From Planctomycetota bacterium (lineage in GTDB: Bacteria > Planctomycetota > UBA1135 > GCA-002686595), in assembly GCA_028278425.1 (NCBI GenBank), contig JANQEJ010000093.1, positions 1 through 57,055 of the forward strand: 57,055 nt of DNA, read 5' to 3'. The translations under genes were made by a program, and so were the position numbers. This document shows, one piece after another, positions 42,655 to 51,226 of the stretch (position 1 is the first letter of the stretch; each line of letters begins with the position of its first letter). The notes below the pieces were generated by a model. That model made no database searches, was not told the origin of the DNA, and worked only from the letters and a program-made list of their open reading frames with translations.

Positions 42655-43695
42655 CTACAGCTCCGGCTCGTTGCGCAGGAACATCACGGACTCGACCATC
42701 CGCGTGACCGGTTGGTTGGATACCGACGTCCCGATCAGGAACAGCCGCACGTGCAGCTCGTTCGTCTCCTGGTTCCAGAGGAAGATGGGATCGTCGAAGC
42801 CGTCGTTGTCGAGGTCGCCGCCGTAGTTGCAGCGCTCCTGGAAGACGGCCGTCGGCCCGAGACCCAGGTCGTGCGACGGCACGTCCGGGTCGGTGACGTC
42901 CCAGACGACCTGCCGGATCTGGCCGATGTCGTAGACGTCGTCGGTGTCGCCGTCCAGGTTGATGTCGTCGCCGTGCAGGCTTTCGACGAACTCGTCCTTC
43001 GCCTGGAAGTAGAGGCAGCTCCAGCCGTCCAGCGTCGGTCCCACGCCGGGGATGTTCGCGCCCCAGTTGAGGTCGTCGCCGTTGATGTAGTCCTGGCCGC
43101 CGTCGGGATCGACCGGGATGCGGTAGGAGAACCCGATGCCGTCGCCGCGGAAGTACAGCGGGCCCCCGGACTCCAGGGCGATTCCGTCGAAGTCGCCCGC
43201 GCCCGGCGGCGGCGACTGCTGCTCGAGGGGCTCCGCGAGCCCGGCCCAGAGAACCTCGGCCTGGACGGGGTGGGTGACGTCGAAAGTGCACTGCAGTCCC
43301 CGCTCCAGGTTCTGGAAGAACACCTGGCCGTCTTCGAGACCCTCGTAAGCGATGCGCTCCTCGGTGGCCTCGCCGCGATCGATGACGAGCAAGCCCTCGG
43401 GCGGGAAGCCGAGGGTCGAATCGACCTGAAGCTGGTTGGTGGCCCCCCCGTTCAAACCGACGGGGGCGACGGCGATCGGCTCCTCACCGAAGGCGTTGGC
43501 GAGCTCGCCCTCGAGGCGGAAGAGCATCTGCTGGGCCATGTGCTCCACCTGTGACATGTGCACGGTGGAGCGCGACAACTTGCGGTCGTGCTCGATCAGG
43601 CCGATCGAGGCGAGCATGATCACCACGAAGAGGGAGACCGAGATCATCATCTCGAGCATCGACATGCCCGAGCGCTTGTTGCTGATCCTCTTCAA
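42655..43695 (-). CDS. PilW-like pseudopilin
   Basis: A 346-residue protein with a prepilin leader: TTG start, LKRISNKRSG then MSMLEMMISVSLFVVIMLASIGLIEHDR, with Gly10 and Glu15 (the +5 Glu). The extracytoplasmic region carries two Ca-binding-like loops, DINLDGDTDD and DLDNDGFDD, similar to dockerin/EF-hand loops. It belongs to the minor pilins of type IV pili or type II secretion (PilW position). The TTG is two bases after the stop of the PilV-like gene, so they are coupled. No pilus ATPase gene lies in the window. Confidence 0.75.
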   Translation of the reverse strand: MKRISNKRSGMSMLEMMISVSLFVVIMLASIGLIEHDRKLSRSTVHMSQVEHMAQQMLFRLEGELANAFGEEPIAVAPVGLNGGATNQLQVDSTLGFPPEGLLVIDRGEATEERIAYEGLEDGQVFFQNLERGLQCTFDVTHPVQAEVLWAGLAEPLEQQSPPPGAGDFDGIALESGGPLYFRGDGIGFSYRIPVDPDGGQDYINGDDLNWGANIPGVGPTLDGWSCLYFQAKDEFVESLHGDDINLDGDTDDVYDIGQIRQVVWDVTDPDVPSHDLGLGPTAVFQERCNYGGDLDNDGFDDPIFLWNQETNELHVRLFLIGTSVSNQPVTRMVESVMFLRNEPEL

Positions 43696-43697
43696 GC

Positions 43698-44273
43698 TCA
43701 GTACCCCATCACGTAGAACACGTGATCGATCCGGCTGATCCCGCTCTGGCTGCGCCAGGCGACCGAGACGACGACGGGCAGGATGCGAGCGTCCACCGAG
43801 ACGTCGACGTCGTTCGCGTCGCCGTCGCCGTTGAGGTCGCGCGGCATGCCCAGCTCGAAGCCGATGGCGTTGTCGGTGAAGGTCTCGTTCGTGAGGATCG
43901 CGATCGAGCCGGGATGGTCCTCCGTCGGATCCGTCGGGGTCAGAAGGTCCACCTCGAACGTGTTTCCGAACGTGCCTCCCGCGCCGAAGACCTGGAGCAG
44001 GTTGGTCGCCCAGGTGTCCGGGTCCTCCGAGAAGCGGTAGGACTGCGCGTGGATGCGCTCCGCGATGGAACGCACGGCGTTCTGGGCCACGATCCGCTCG
44101 CGGTTCTGCTTGCGCAGGTGGTGCATCCGCATCGTCGCCGCGGCCGCGGTGACGAGACCGATCATCAGGATCGACATCGCGATCGCGAGCTCGATGAGGG
44201 TGAATCCACGTTGCACGCGAGACCGCAGTCCCACGCGTCGGGCACCCCTCGTTTCCCTTCGGTTGCTTCCCAT
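43698..44273 (-). CDS. PilV-like pseudopilin
   Basis: A 191-residue minor pilin: leader MGSNRRETRGARRVGLRSRVQRG with peptidase site at Gly23, then FTLIELAIAMSILMIGLVTAAAAT (class III pilin helix with +5 Glu). The C-terminal part holds a Ca-binding-like stretch DLNGDGDANDVD. AAGGA six bases before ATG 44273 favours it over ATG 44303. It is the first gene of the pilin unit (V, W, X, X), in the order known for minor pilins. It is divergent from the glycosyltransferase at 44453. Confidence 0.8.
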   Translation of the reverse strand: MGSNRRETRGARRVGLRSRVQRGFTLIELAIAMSILMIGLVTAAAATMRMHHLRKQNRERIVAQNAVRSIAERIHAQSYRFSEDPDTWATNLLQVFGAGGTFGNTFEVDLLTPTDPTEDHPGSIAILTNETFTDNAIGFELGMPRDLNGDGDANDVDVSVDARILPVVVSVAWRSQSGISRIDHVFYVMGY

Positions 44274-44424
44274 TGCGGTTCCTTCCGGCGGATCCGTCTG
44301 CAACCCTCTCGGTATCGAGAAGCGGGCGTCTTGAAGGAAGGGACGGTTTTCCGGCGCCGGAAGAAAATGCGCGGTCGGAGGGATCGACCGCCGCCGGGAG
44401 CGCGCATAGGGGCGTCCCTGCTTC

Positions 44425-44430
44425 TATAAT
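44425..44430 (+). promoter_or_regulatory. Consensus -10 box TATAAT
   Basis: A perfect TATAAT, rare in this GC-rich DNA, lies 22 bases before ATG 44453, so transcription would start near 44437 with a 16-base leader. It is in the 179-base divergent region between the PilV-like gene and the glycosyltransferase. A -35 box is not obvious. Confidence 0.55.
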
Positions 44431-44452
44431 CCTCGGCTGCACCGACGCCCGC

Positions 44453-46657
44453 ATGAGGATCTGTCTCGTTTCGCACGGGTTCCCGCCGCTGGAGAGGACG
44501 GGCGTGGAGAACTACACCGCGGCGCTCGCGGCCGAGTTGGCGGCGCGCGGTCACACCGTCGAGGTCTTCGCGCCCCGGGTTCGCGCCGAGCTGCCGCAGC
44601 TCTCCCTGCGCCGCGAGGAGCGCGACGGGTACGGCGTCAATTGGATCACGACGAACGTCCCGCCGCGCGACCCCGAGGAGGCGCTGGAAGTGCCGGGCGT
44701 CGCCGGGCGCTTCGGCGACTTCCTCGACCGGGAGCGGCCGCAGGTGGTCCACTTCCAGCACCTCGTGAAGCTCGGGATCGGCCTCGTCGACCAGGCGCGC
44801 CGGAGGGACATCGCCACGGTCTACACCGCGCACGACTACTACGCGGTGTGCCACCGCTACACGCTGCTGCGCCCCGACCTGTCCCGCTGCGAGATTGTCG
44901 GCGACTCGATGCTCTGCGCCCGGTGCGACCTGGCGCTCGGGCACCTGAACGGCAAGGAGGGGCTCGGCGACTACCAGATGGGCGTCCTGCCCGAGCAGCT
45001 CGACGAGGGCGAGGGCGACGCTCTCCGCGAGCTTCTCGACGAGGGCGAGCCCGAGGCCCTCGGGCACTCCCTCGACGAGCTCGACGCCGTCTTCGACCGG
45101 CGTCAGGAGCTGGACGGCCGCCGCGCGCAGGCGTACGGCGCCCTGGACCGCATCCTCGCGCCGACGCGGTTCCTCGCGAGCCAGCTCGTCCGCGGGGGGA
45201 TCGATCCCGACAAGGTGCAGGTCCTGCCGTACGGCATCGACACGTCCCACGTCGCCGGCGTGCCGCCGGTCGCGCCGCGCGCGGACGCGCCGCTCCGCTT
45301 CGGGTTCCTCAGCGGCCTCTCGAAGCACAAGGGCGTTCACGTCCTGATCGAGGCCTTCCGCCGCCTCCGGGAGCCGGCCGAGCTCGCGATCTGGGGCTAC
45401 TCGTCCGACGAGCCGTACGTCGAGCGCATGCGCGCCGCCGCGGCCGAGGCGGGCGCCGTTTGGCGCGGCGGCTTCGACCGCGACGAGCTGGCCGGCTGCC
45501 TCGCCGAGACGGACGTCGTCGTCGTTCCCTCGATCTGGGTCGAGAACCAGCCGATCGTGATCCGCGAGGCGTTCGCCGCCGGCCGGCCGGTGATCGCGCC
45601 GCGGCTCGGGGCGCTGCCGGAGAGCGTGAACGACGGCGTGGACGGTCTGCTCTACGAGCCGGACGACGCCGACGCCCTCGCCGCCGCGCTCGCGCGCTGC
45701 GTTCGGGAGGAGGGCCTCGTCGCGAAGCTCGCGGCCGGAATCCAACCCGTGCACGAGGTCGCCGGACAGTGCGACGAGCTCGAGCCCGTCTACGCCGAGG
45801 TCGGAGCCGAACGGCGCCTCCCGCGCGACGACGGGCTTCCCGCCTCCGTCCGAGCCTTCGCCGAGCGCTACGACGAGCTGCGCACGCTTCCCACGCGAAC
45901 GCTGTACGAGCGCGCGCTGCAGGGGCTCGAGAAGCTACGCGCCGGCTTCGGCGGGGAACCGGGCGGCACCTCGGTCGAAGACCTCCTGCGGCGCGCGCTG
46001 AAGTCCGGCTCGCGCGTGCAGACCCGGCTGCGCGACCAGCGCCGCGAGGCGGACTGGATGAAGGAGACGCTCGACTTCGAGCAGCAGGAGGTCACCTGGA
46101 TGCGGACGGTCGTGGCCGACCACGAGGCGGCGATCCGCGCGCTGGAGGAGGAGCGCGACTGGCTGCGCAGCGTCGTCCAGGGGAAGGAGCAGGAGGTCGC
46201 CTGGCTGAGCTCGGAGCTCGACAAGGTGCGCGGCGAGGTGCTGCGCGCCGCCGGCGTCGGCGAGCAGGTCGGGATGCACCTCAAGAACACGGCCGAGCTC
46301 GGCCTCGCCGCCCTGCAGGCCCAGGAGCACGTCTTGGGTGAGGAGGTGCGTCCGCTGCTCGAGATCCTCGAGCGCGTCACGCGCGAGAACGGCGAGACTC
46401 CGCCGGACGCGCCGCGGAGGCGCGCGTCGGACGATCCCGCGCTGCTCGAAAGCCTGGTGCAGGACGTGCGCGAGGGCGCGCGCCGCCTGATGGAGCTGGA
46501 GAACGAGCTCGCCTGGCGCCGCAGCGAGATGCAGGGGGCCCTGGTCCAGTCGAACCGCCGCCTCGCGAAGATCTTCCTCGCGCGCACCGGCCTGGGGTCG
46601 CGGATCAACCGCTGGCGGATCGAAGACGCCCGCCGGGCGGGGGAGGCGAGCGAATGA
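44453..46657 (+). CDS. GT4-family glycosyltransferase with C-terminal coiled coil
   Basis: A 734-residue protein. Residues 1-430 are a GT-B fold: RICLVSHGFPPLERTGVENYTAAL at the N-terminus, TAHDYYAVCHRYTLLRPDLSRC with the CARC cysteine cluster, FGFLSGLSKHKGVHVLIEAF, and VPSIWVENQPIVIREAFAAGRPVIAPRLGALPE (E-x7-E). From about residue 520 to 650 a helical, Trp-spaced repeat follows (ADWMKETLDFEQQEVTWMRTVV, then RDWLRSVVQGKEQEVAWLSSEL), which would form a coiled coil, and then a charged helical tail. Such tails anchor or oligomerise transferases. The stop overlaps the next gene's ATG (ATGA, 46654-46657). It probably builds the same glycan as the GT2 downstream. Confidence 0.85.
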   Translation: MRICLVSHGFPPLERTGVENYTAALAAELAARGHTVEVFAPRVRAELPQLSLRREERDGYGVNWITTNVPPRDPEEALEVPGVAGRFGDFLDRERPQVVHFQHLVKLGIGLVDQARRRDIATVYTAHDYYAVCHRYTLLRPDLSRCEIVGDSMLCARCDLALGHLNGKEGLGDYQMGVLPEQLDEGEGDALRELLDEGEPEALGHSLDELDAVFDRRQELDGRRAQAYGALDRILAPTRFLASQLVRGGIDPDKVQVLPYGIDTSHVAGVPPVAPRADAPLRFGFLSGLSKHKGVHVLIEAFRRLREPAELAIWGYSSDEPYVERMRAAAAEAGAVWRGGFDRDELAGCLAETDVVVVPSIWVENQPIVIREAFAAGRPVIAPRLGALPESVNDGVDGLLYEPDDADALAAALARCVREEGLVAKLAAGIQPVHEVAGQCDELEPVYAEVGAERRLPRDDGLPASVRAFAERYDELRTLPTRTLYERALQGLEKLRAGFGGEPGGTSVEDLLRRALKSGSRVQTRLRDQRREADWMKETLDFEQQEVTWMRTVVADHEAAIRALEEERDWLRSVVQGKEQEVAWLSSELDKVRGEVLRAAGVGEQVGMHLKNTAELGLAALQAQEHVLGEEVRPLLEILERVTRENGETPPDAPRRRASDDPALLESLVQDVREGARRLMELENELAWRRSEMQGALVQSNRRLAKIFLARTGLGSRINRWRIEDARRAGEASE

Positions 46658-47610
46658 CGCGTCCCGTCTCCATCGTCCTGCCCGCCCTCGGCGACACCGA
46701 GCTCTTCGAGGCGAACCTGCCCTCGCTCCTGGAGGACCTGGAGCGCCGCGCGCTCGGCGACGAGGTCATCGTCGTCGACGACACCGGCGAGGACGTGCTC
46801 GCGGCCTGGCTGGCGGAGCGCTTTCCCGCGGTGCGGACGGTCGCGCACGAGGTGAACCGGGGCTTCGCGCTCGCGCTGCGATCGGGCGTCGAGGCGGCGC
46901 GTCATGACCTGGTGTTCTCGATGAACACCGACGTGCGCGTGCGCGCGGGCTTCCTCGACCCGTTGGTCGCCTGCCTGGACGACGGGGACGTCTTCGCGGT
47001 GGCGCCGCGCGTGCTCCTGAACGGCGATCCCGAGAAGATCGAGTCGGTGACGTCGCTGCGCGTGCGCGACGGCCTCGCCGAGCTCCACCAAGCCGCCCTC
47101 GGCAGCGAGCCCGGACGCTCGGCGCTCGAGCCGTCTCCGATCGCGTTCGCGGTGGGGGGGACGTGTCTCTTCCGCCGCGACGAGTTCCTCGCGTGCGGCG
47201 GCTTCGACCCGATGTACGCGCCCTTCTACTGGGAGGACATCGACCTCTGCTGGGCGGCGTGGCGGGCGGGCAAGCGCACGCTCTACCAACCGGCCTCCGT
47301 CGTCGAGCACCACCACCGCGGCACGATCGGGAAGCTCATCGGCGACGACGTCGTCCGCGCCGCCATCGAGAAGAACCGGCTCCTCTTCCAGTGGAAGCAC
47401 CTCGACGGCGACGAGCGGCTGGCCGAGCACGCGGCGGCGTTGTACCGGCTGACGCTGGACGCGTGGCTCGGAGATCAGCGCGACGAGCTCGTCTGGCTGA
47501 ACCTGGCGCTCGAGCAGGCGGACGAGGCGTTGAAGGCGCGCGCGTCGCTGCCGGAGGCGAAGGCCGGGTTCGACGAGATCCTCAGGCGGAGCTCGCCGGG
47601 GAAGCCGTGA
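46654..47610 (+). CDS. GT2-family glycosyltransferase
   Basis: A 318-residue GT-A enzyme. It starts SIVLPALGDTELFEANLPSLL, with EVIVVDDTGED (first Asp pair) and the metal-binding D-x-D in VFSMNTDVRVRAGFLDP. The acceptor-side element is GGTCLFRRDEFLACGGFDPMYAPFYWEDIDLCWAAWRAG, containing the E-D pair of rhamnosyltransferase-like GT2s. It overlaps the preceding glycosyltransferase by ATGA. Its 3' end overlaps the convergent GT4 gene by 29 bases (47582-47610). The donor is unknown. Confidence 0.88.
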   Translation: MTRPVSIVLPALGDTELFEANLPSLLEDLERRALGDEVIVVDDTGEDVLAAWLAERFPAVRTVAHEVNRGFALALRSGVEAARHDLVFSMNTDVRVRAGFLDPLVACLDDGDVFAVAPRVLLNGDPEKIESVTSLRVRDGLAELHQAALGSEPGRSALEPSPIAFAVGGTCLFRRDEFLACGGFDPMYAPFYWEDIDLCWAAWRAGKRTLYQPASVVEHHHRGTIGKLIGDDVVRAAIEKNRLLFQWKHLDGDERLAEHAAALYRLTLDAWLGDQRDELVWLNLALEQADEALKARASLPEAKAGFDEILRRSSPGKP

Positions 47611-48832
47611 CCGCGTAGAGCGCGGCCTCCAGGCCGTCCATGTGGCGGTCGCGTCCGAAGCGCTCGCCGACGACCTCGCGCCCGCGCGATCCGAGCCGCG
47701 CCGCGAGGCCTTCCTCGGTCAAGAGCCGTTGCACCGCCGCCGCCATCGCGTCGGTGTCCTTGCGCTCCACGAGGAAGCCGGTCTCGCCGTCGTCCAGCCA
47801 CTCGGGGATGCCGCCGACGCGGAAGGCGACGACGGGCTTCCCGTGCGCCATCGCCTCGATCCCGACCAGGCCGAAGGGCTCGTCCCACACCGACGGGCAG
47901 ACGACGGCGTGGGCGCGGGCGTAGAGCGTCTCCATGCCGCCCTTGTCCAGCCAGCCGGTGAAGTGCACGCGGTCGGCGATGCCGTCGTTCGCGGCCTTCC
48001 CGCGCAGCCATTCCTCCGCGGGACCCGATCCCGCGACGACGGCGCGGAACGGCGCTTTGAGCTTTGCGAGCACCGTCAAGAGGTAGTCGACGCCCTTGTC
48101 CGGCAGGGTGAGCCGCGCCGGCGTGAAGAGGAGCGGCGCGCCGGGCGCGTCGACGAAAGCGCGCGTCGCCTCGGGGAGCTCCCCCTGCGGCTGCTCCGCC
48201 GTGTTGGAGCCGGTGAAGTAGTAGAGCACCTCGGTCGCGTCGGGCGCGAAGCCGACCTTCAGGAGCTCGCGGCGCATGTAGGCCGAGTTGGTGAGGACGC
48301 GCGCGGAGCGCCGGTTGGAGGAGAGCTCGCGCATCTTCGAGCGCAGCTCGCGGATCGGATCGACGAGCGGGCGCCGGTGCATCGACTTCTTGTAGCTCGT
48401 ACAGCCGCCGCGGAGCCAGTAGCGCTGGAGGCAGATCGCGCCCATCGGCTGCGTGCACGTCTCGCCGGTCTCGAAGTACTTGTTGAGCCCGGGGCAGAAC
48501 GGCGTGTGGTCGTGGACGTAGCGCACGACCGGCGCGACCGCGAGCAGCGTTTCGAGCGCGTCCACGTTGCGGAGCGCGGAGAGGAAGATCACGTCGGGCG
48601 CTTCCGCGCGAACGCGCGCCGCGAGCGCGTCCCGCTCCGCTGCCGCGAGCCCCGCACCCTCCAGCGCGGGTTCTTCGAGGACGGGCACGTCCGCCATGCC
48701 GTCGCCGCGGGCCTCGCGGCAGAGGACGGTGACCCGGTGCCCGCGTTCCACCAGCGCCGGAACGGCGACGGCGGCGTGGCGTTCCGTGCCGCCGATCAGC
48801 GCCCAGGTGTCGATCGCGAAGAGGACGTGCAC
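47582..48832 (-). CDS. GT4-family glycosyltransferase
   Basis: A 416-residue GT-B enzyme from GTG 48832: HVLFAIDTWALIGGTERHAAVAVPAL at the N-terminus, FCPGLNKYFETGETC and ICLQRYWLRGGC (cysteine-rich loop), PLLFTPARLTLPDKGVDYLLTVLAKL, and CPSVWDEPFGLVGIEAMAHGKPVVAFRVGGIPEWLDDGETG (E-x7-E with donor-binding Gly). It follows rho on the same strand (15-base gap), which is probably incidental. It is one of five GT4 and one GT2 genes in the window, indicating heavy investment in surface polysaccharides. Confidence 0.88.
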   Translation of the reverse strand: MHVLFAIDTWALIGGTERHAAVAVPALVERGHRVTVLCREARGDGMADVPVLEEPALEGAGLAAAERDALAARVRAEAPDVIFLSALRNVDALETLLAVAPVVRYVHDHTPFCPGLNKYFETGETCTQPMGAICLQRYWLRGGCTSYKKSMHRRPLVDPIRELRSKMRELSSNRRSARVLTNSAYMRRELLKVGFAPDATEVLYYFTGSNTAEQPQGELPEATRAFVDAPGAPLLFTPARLTLPDKGVDYLLTVLAKLKAPFRAVVAGSGPAEEWLRGKAANDGIADRVHFTGWLDKGGMETLYARAHAVVCPSVWDEPFGLVGIEAMAHGKPVVAFRVGGIPEWLDDGETGFLVERKDTDAMAAAVQRLLTEEGLAARLGSRGREVVGERFGRDRHMDGLEAALYAVTASPASSA

Positions 48833-48847
48833 CGGGCGAGCGAGCGA

Positions 48848-50305
48848 TCAGCTCCCGATCGTCATCAGGAACTCGCCGTTCACCTTGGTGCGCTTCATCT
48901 TCTGGAGCAGCATCTCCATCGCCTCGACCGGGTCGAGCTCGTTCAGGACCTTGAGCAGCATCCAGACGCGGGAGATCTCCTCGGAGGTGAAGAGCAGCTC
49001 CTCCTTGCGCGTGCCCGAGCGGTTGATGTCGATCGCCGGGAAGATGCGGCGGTCGGAGAGGCGGCGGTCCAGGCAGAGCTCCATGTTGCCGGTGCCCTTG
49101 AACTCCTCGAAGATCACCTCGTCCATCTTCGAGCCGGTCTCGATCAGCGCGGTGCCGAGGATCGTCAGCGAGCCGCCGTGCTCGATGTTGCGCGCCGAGC
49201 CGAAGAAGCGCTTGGGGAACTGGAGCGCGGTCGCCTCGATGCCGCCGGAGAGGAGCTTCCCGTTCGACGGCGCCTCGTTGTTCGAGGCGCGCGCGAGGCG
49301 CGTGATCGAGTCGAGCAGGATCACGACGTCGCGCCCGGCCTCGACCATGCTGCGCGCCTTCTCGATCACCATGTGGGCGACCTTGAGGTGGCGCGCCGAC
49401 GACTCGTCGAAGGTCGAGCTGACGACCTCGCGCTTGCCCTCGGGGATCGAGCGCTCGAAGTCGGTGACCTCCTCCGGCCGCTCGTCGACCAGCAGGATGA
49501 TCAGGTGCGCGTCGGGCGCGTTCTGCACGACCGAGTTGGCGATCTGCTGGAGCAGGATCGTCTTGCCCGTGCGCGGCGGCGCGACGATCAGGCCGCGCTG
49601 GCCGAGGCCGATCGGCGTGATCAGGTCGGCGATGCGCATCTCCATCGGGTTGTCGCCGGCGCCCTCGAGGATGATGCGCTCGTCTGGATACAGCGGCACG
49701 AGCTCCTTGAAGGGCGTGCGCCCGATGGCGTCCTCGGGCGCCTTGCCGTCGATGGACTGGATCGTCGTGAGCGCGAAGTACTTCTCGCCGTCCCGCGGCG
49801 CGCGCAGCTCGCCCGCGACCGTCATGCCGGTGCGCATGCTGAAGCGCTCGATCACCGACGGCGGGACGTACACGTCCTCTTCGCTCGGGAGGTAGGAGTT
49901 CTTCGGCTGCCGGAGGAACGCCGGCCCCTGCGGCGGAACCTCGAGGCACCCTTCGACGACGACCGGCACGCGCTTCATCAAGCGCGCCGTCGTGATCGCC
50001 CAGACGATCTCGCGGCGCTTCTTGCTCGGGATCTCGACCTTCTCCTTGGTCGCGACCTCGTGCAGCTCGGACAGCGTCATCGCCTGGAGCTCGCTGTAGC
50101 TCGCCGCCTTCGGCTTCGTCTTGCGAGTGGACTTCGGGAGGCTGTCGAGGAGCTCGCGCAGCTCTTCCTCGTTGAGGTCGGCCGGCAGCGCCTCGACGTC
50201 CACGTGGATCTCTTCCACCGTCGCGAGCGCGCCGACGCCGTAGCCGCCGCGCGCCGCCTTGCGCTGCGGCTTGTTCCGCTGCCACTTCCGTTTCTTGTTC
50301 GCCAT
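48848..50305 (-). CDS. rho: Transcription termination factor Rho
   Basis: A 485-residue hexameric helicase that ends transcripts. The N-terminus is a short basic, Lys/Arg-rich stretch ([21 protein letters not shown]). The Rho-N helices follow (about 70-110, [28 protein letters not shown]), then the cold-shock RNA-binding domain ([22 protein letters not shown]). Walker A is APPRTGKT (242-249), Walker [15 protein letters not shown], then the Q- and R-loop region [20 protein letters not shown]. All are intact. GAAGGA precedes ATG 50305. The coaE gene ends 22 bases upstream, in the same direction. Confidence 0.97.
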   Translation of the reverse strand: MANKKRKWQRNKPQRKAARGGYGVGALATVEEIHVDVEALPADLNEEELRELLDSLPKSTRKTKPKAASYSELQAMTLSELHEVATKEKVEIPSKKRREIVWAITTARLMKRVPVVVEGCLEVPPQGPAFLRQPKNSYLPSEEDVYVPPSVIERFSMRTGMTVAGELRAPRDGEKYFALTTIQSIDGKAPEDAIGRTPFKELVPLYPDERIILEGAGDNPMEMRIADLITPIGLGQRGLIVAPPRTGKTILLQQIANSVVQNAPDAHLIILLVDERPEEVTDFERSIPEGKREVVSSTFDESSARHLKVAHMVIEKARSMVEAGRDVVILLDSITRLARASNNEAPSNGKLLSGGIEATALQFPKRFFGSARNIEHGGSLTILGTALIETGSKMDEVIFEEFKGTGNMELCLDRRLSDRRIFPAIDINRSGTRKEELLFTSEEISRVWMLLKVLNELDPVEAMEMLLQKMKRTKVNGEFLMTIGS

Positions 50306-50327
50306 GGTTCCTTCGGTCGGTCGTTTC

Positions 50328-50960
50328 TCAGGCCGCTCCCAGCTTGTCGAGCACCGCGCGCACGGCGCTCTCCAGCTCCCTCTCGCTGCCGTTGTTCTCG
50401 AGGACGAAGTCCGCGCGAGCCTTCTTCTCGGAGAGGGGAAGCTGGGCGGCCTGCCGGCGGGCGAGTTCGCCCTTCGGCCAGCCGCGCGAGCGCCGGGCCC
50501 GCCGCTCGCGCTCGGCCTCGTCGGCGTCGACGAAGACCAGCGCGTGGCAGAGGCCGCAAAGTCCGTGTTGCGCCTCGTTCTCGAGGAGGAGCGGGACGTC
50601 CAGCACGACGCGCGGGACGCCGCCGGCCCGAGCCTCGGACAGACGCTCCAAGATCCTCGCACGGACGCGCGGGTGGGTCCAGCTTTCCAGCTCCGATCGC
50701 GCCTCCGCGTCCCGGAACACGATCCGTCCTAGCGCCTCCCGGTCCGGGCGGCCGTCCGGGCCGAGGGCCTCGGCGCCGAAGCGCTCCCGGACCCGGCGGG
50801 CGACCTCGTCCGAGGCGAGGACCTCGTGGGCGATGGCGTCGGCGTCGAGCACGAGGCCGTCCGGTCCGGCGAGGAGCCGCGCGACGAGGGACTTGCCCGA
50901 GGCGATGCCTCCCAGGACGCCCAGAACGAGGGGAACGGGCTTCGGAGAGGGCGTTTCCAT
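50328..50960 (-). CDS. coaE: Dephospho-CoA kinase
   Basis: A 210-residue kinase for the last step of coenzyme A synthesis, phosphorylating the ribose 3'-OH of dephospho-CoA. The P-loop is [13 protein letters not shown], followed by [12 protein letters not shown] (the base Asp), [40 protein letters not shown] (the LLLE lid-supporting element) and [20 protein letters not shown] 50960 is chosen because the P-loop follows at the usual distance. No strong ribosome binding site is seen. TAGCCT about 45 bases upstream may be its -10 box. It begins a unit with rho. Confidence 0.93.
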   Translation of the reverse strand: METPSPKPVPLVLGVLGGIASGKSLVARLLAGPDGLVLDADAIAHEVLASDEVARRVRERFGAEALGPDGRPDREALGRIVFRDAEARSELESWTHPRVRARILERLSEARAGGVPRVVLDVPLLLENEAQHGLCGLCHALVFVDADEAERERRARRSRGWPKGELARRQAAQLPLSEKKARADFVLENNGSERELESAVRAVLDKLGAA

Positions 50961-51226
50961 GGGAAACCCGGCCCCGCTCCCGGGGTAGGGGAAGGCGGAT
51001 CCGGAACCGCAGGCTAAGCGCCCCGGAGGGCCGGTCAAGGCCTTCGAATTCCCTTGCGGGAGTCGACCCGCGTCGGGTATCAAGGCGCCCCCTTGCGGCC
51101 TGGATCGCACTCGAAATGCACCGTAAACGGGGCACGCCGGGCGAAACAAGGCACGCCGAGCCCCCAAGACCCCCCAGAATCCCCAGCCAGGGGCCGTCCG
51201 ACATCCCAATGATGAGGAGAGTCCGA

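Noticed and set aside
47642..51226. Very long open frame on the + strand continuous with the coiled-coil gene (over 1600 codons in total)
   Set aside because: It is antisense to the GT4, rho and coaE genes and has the Arg/Ala/Gly-rich composition of shadow frames in GC-rich DNA. The real start at 51227 has a strong ribosome binding site.
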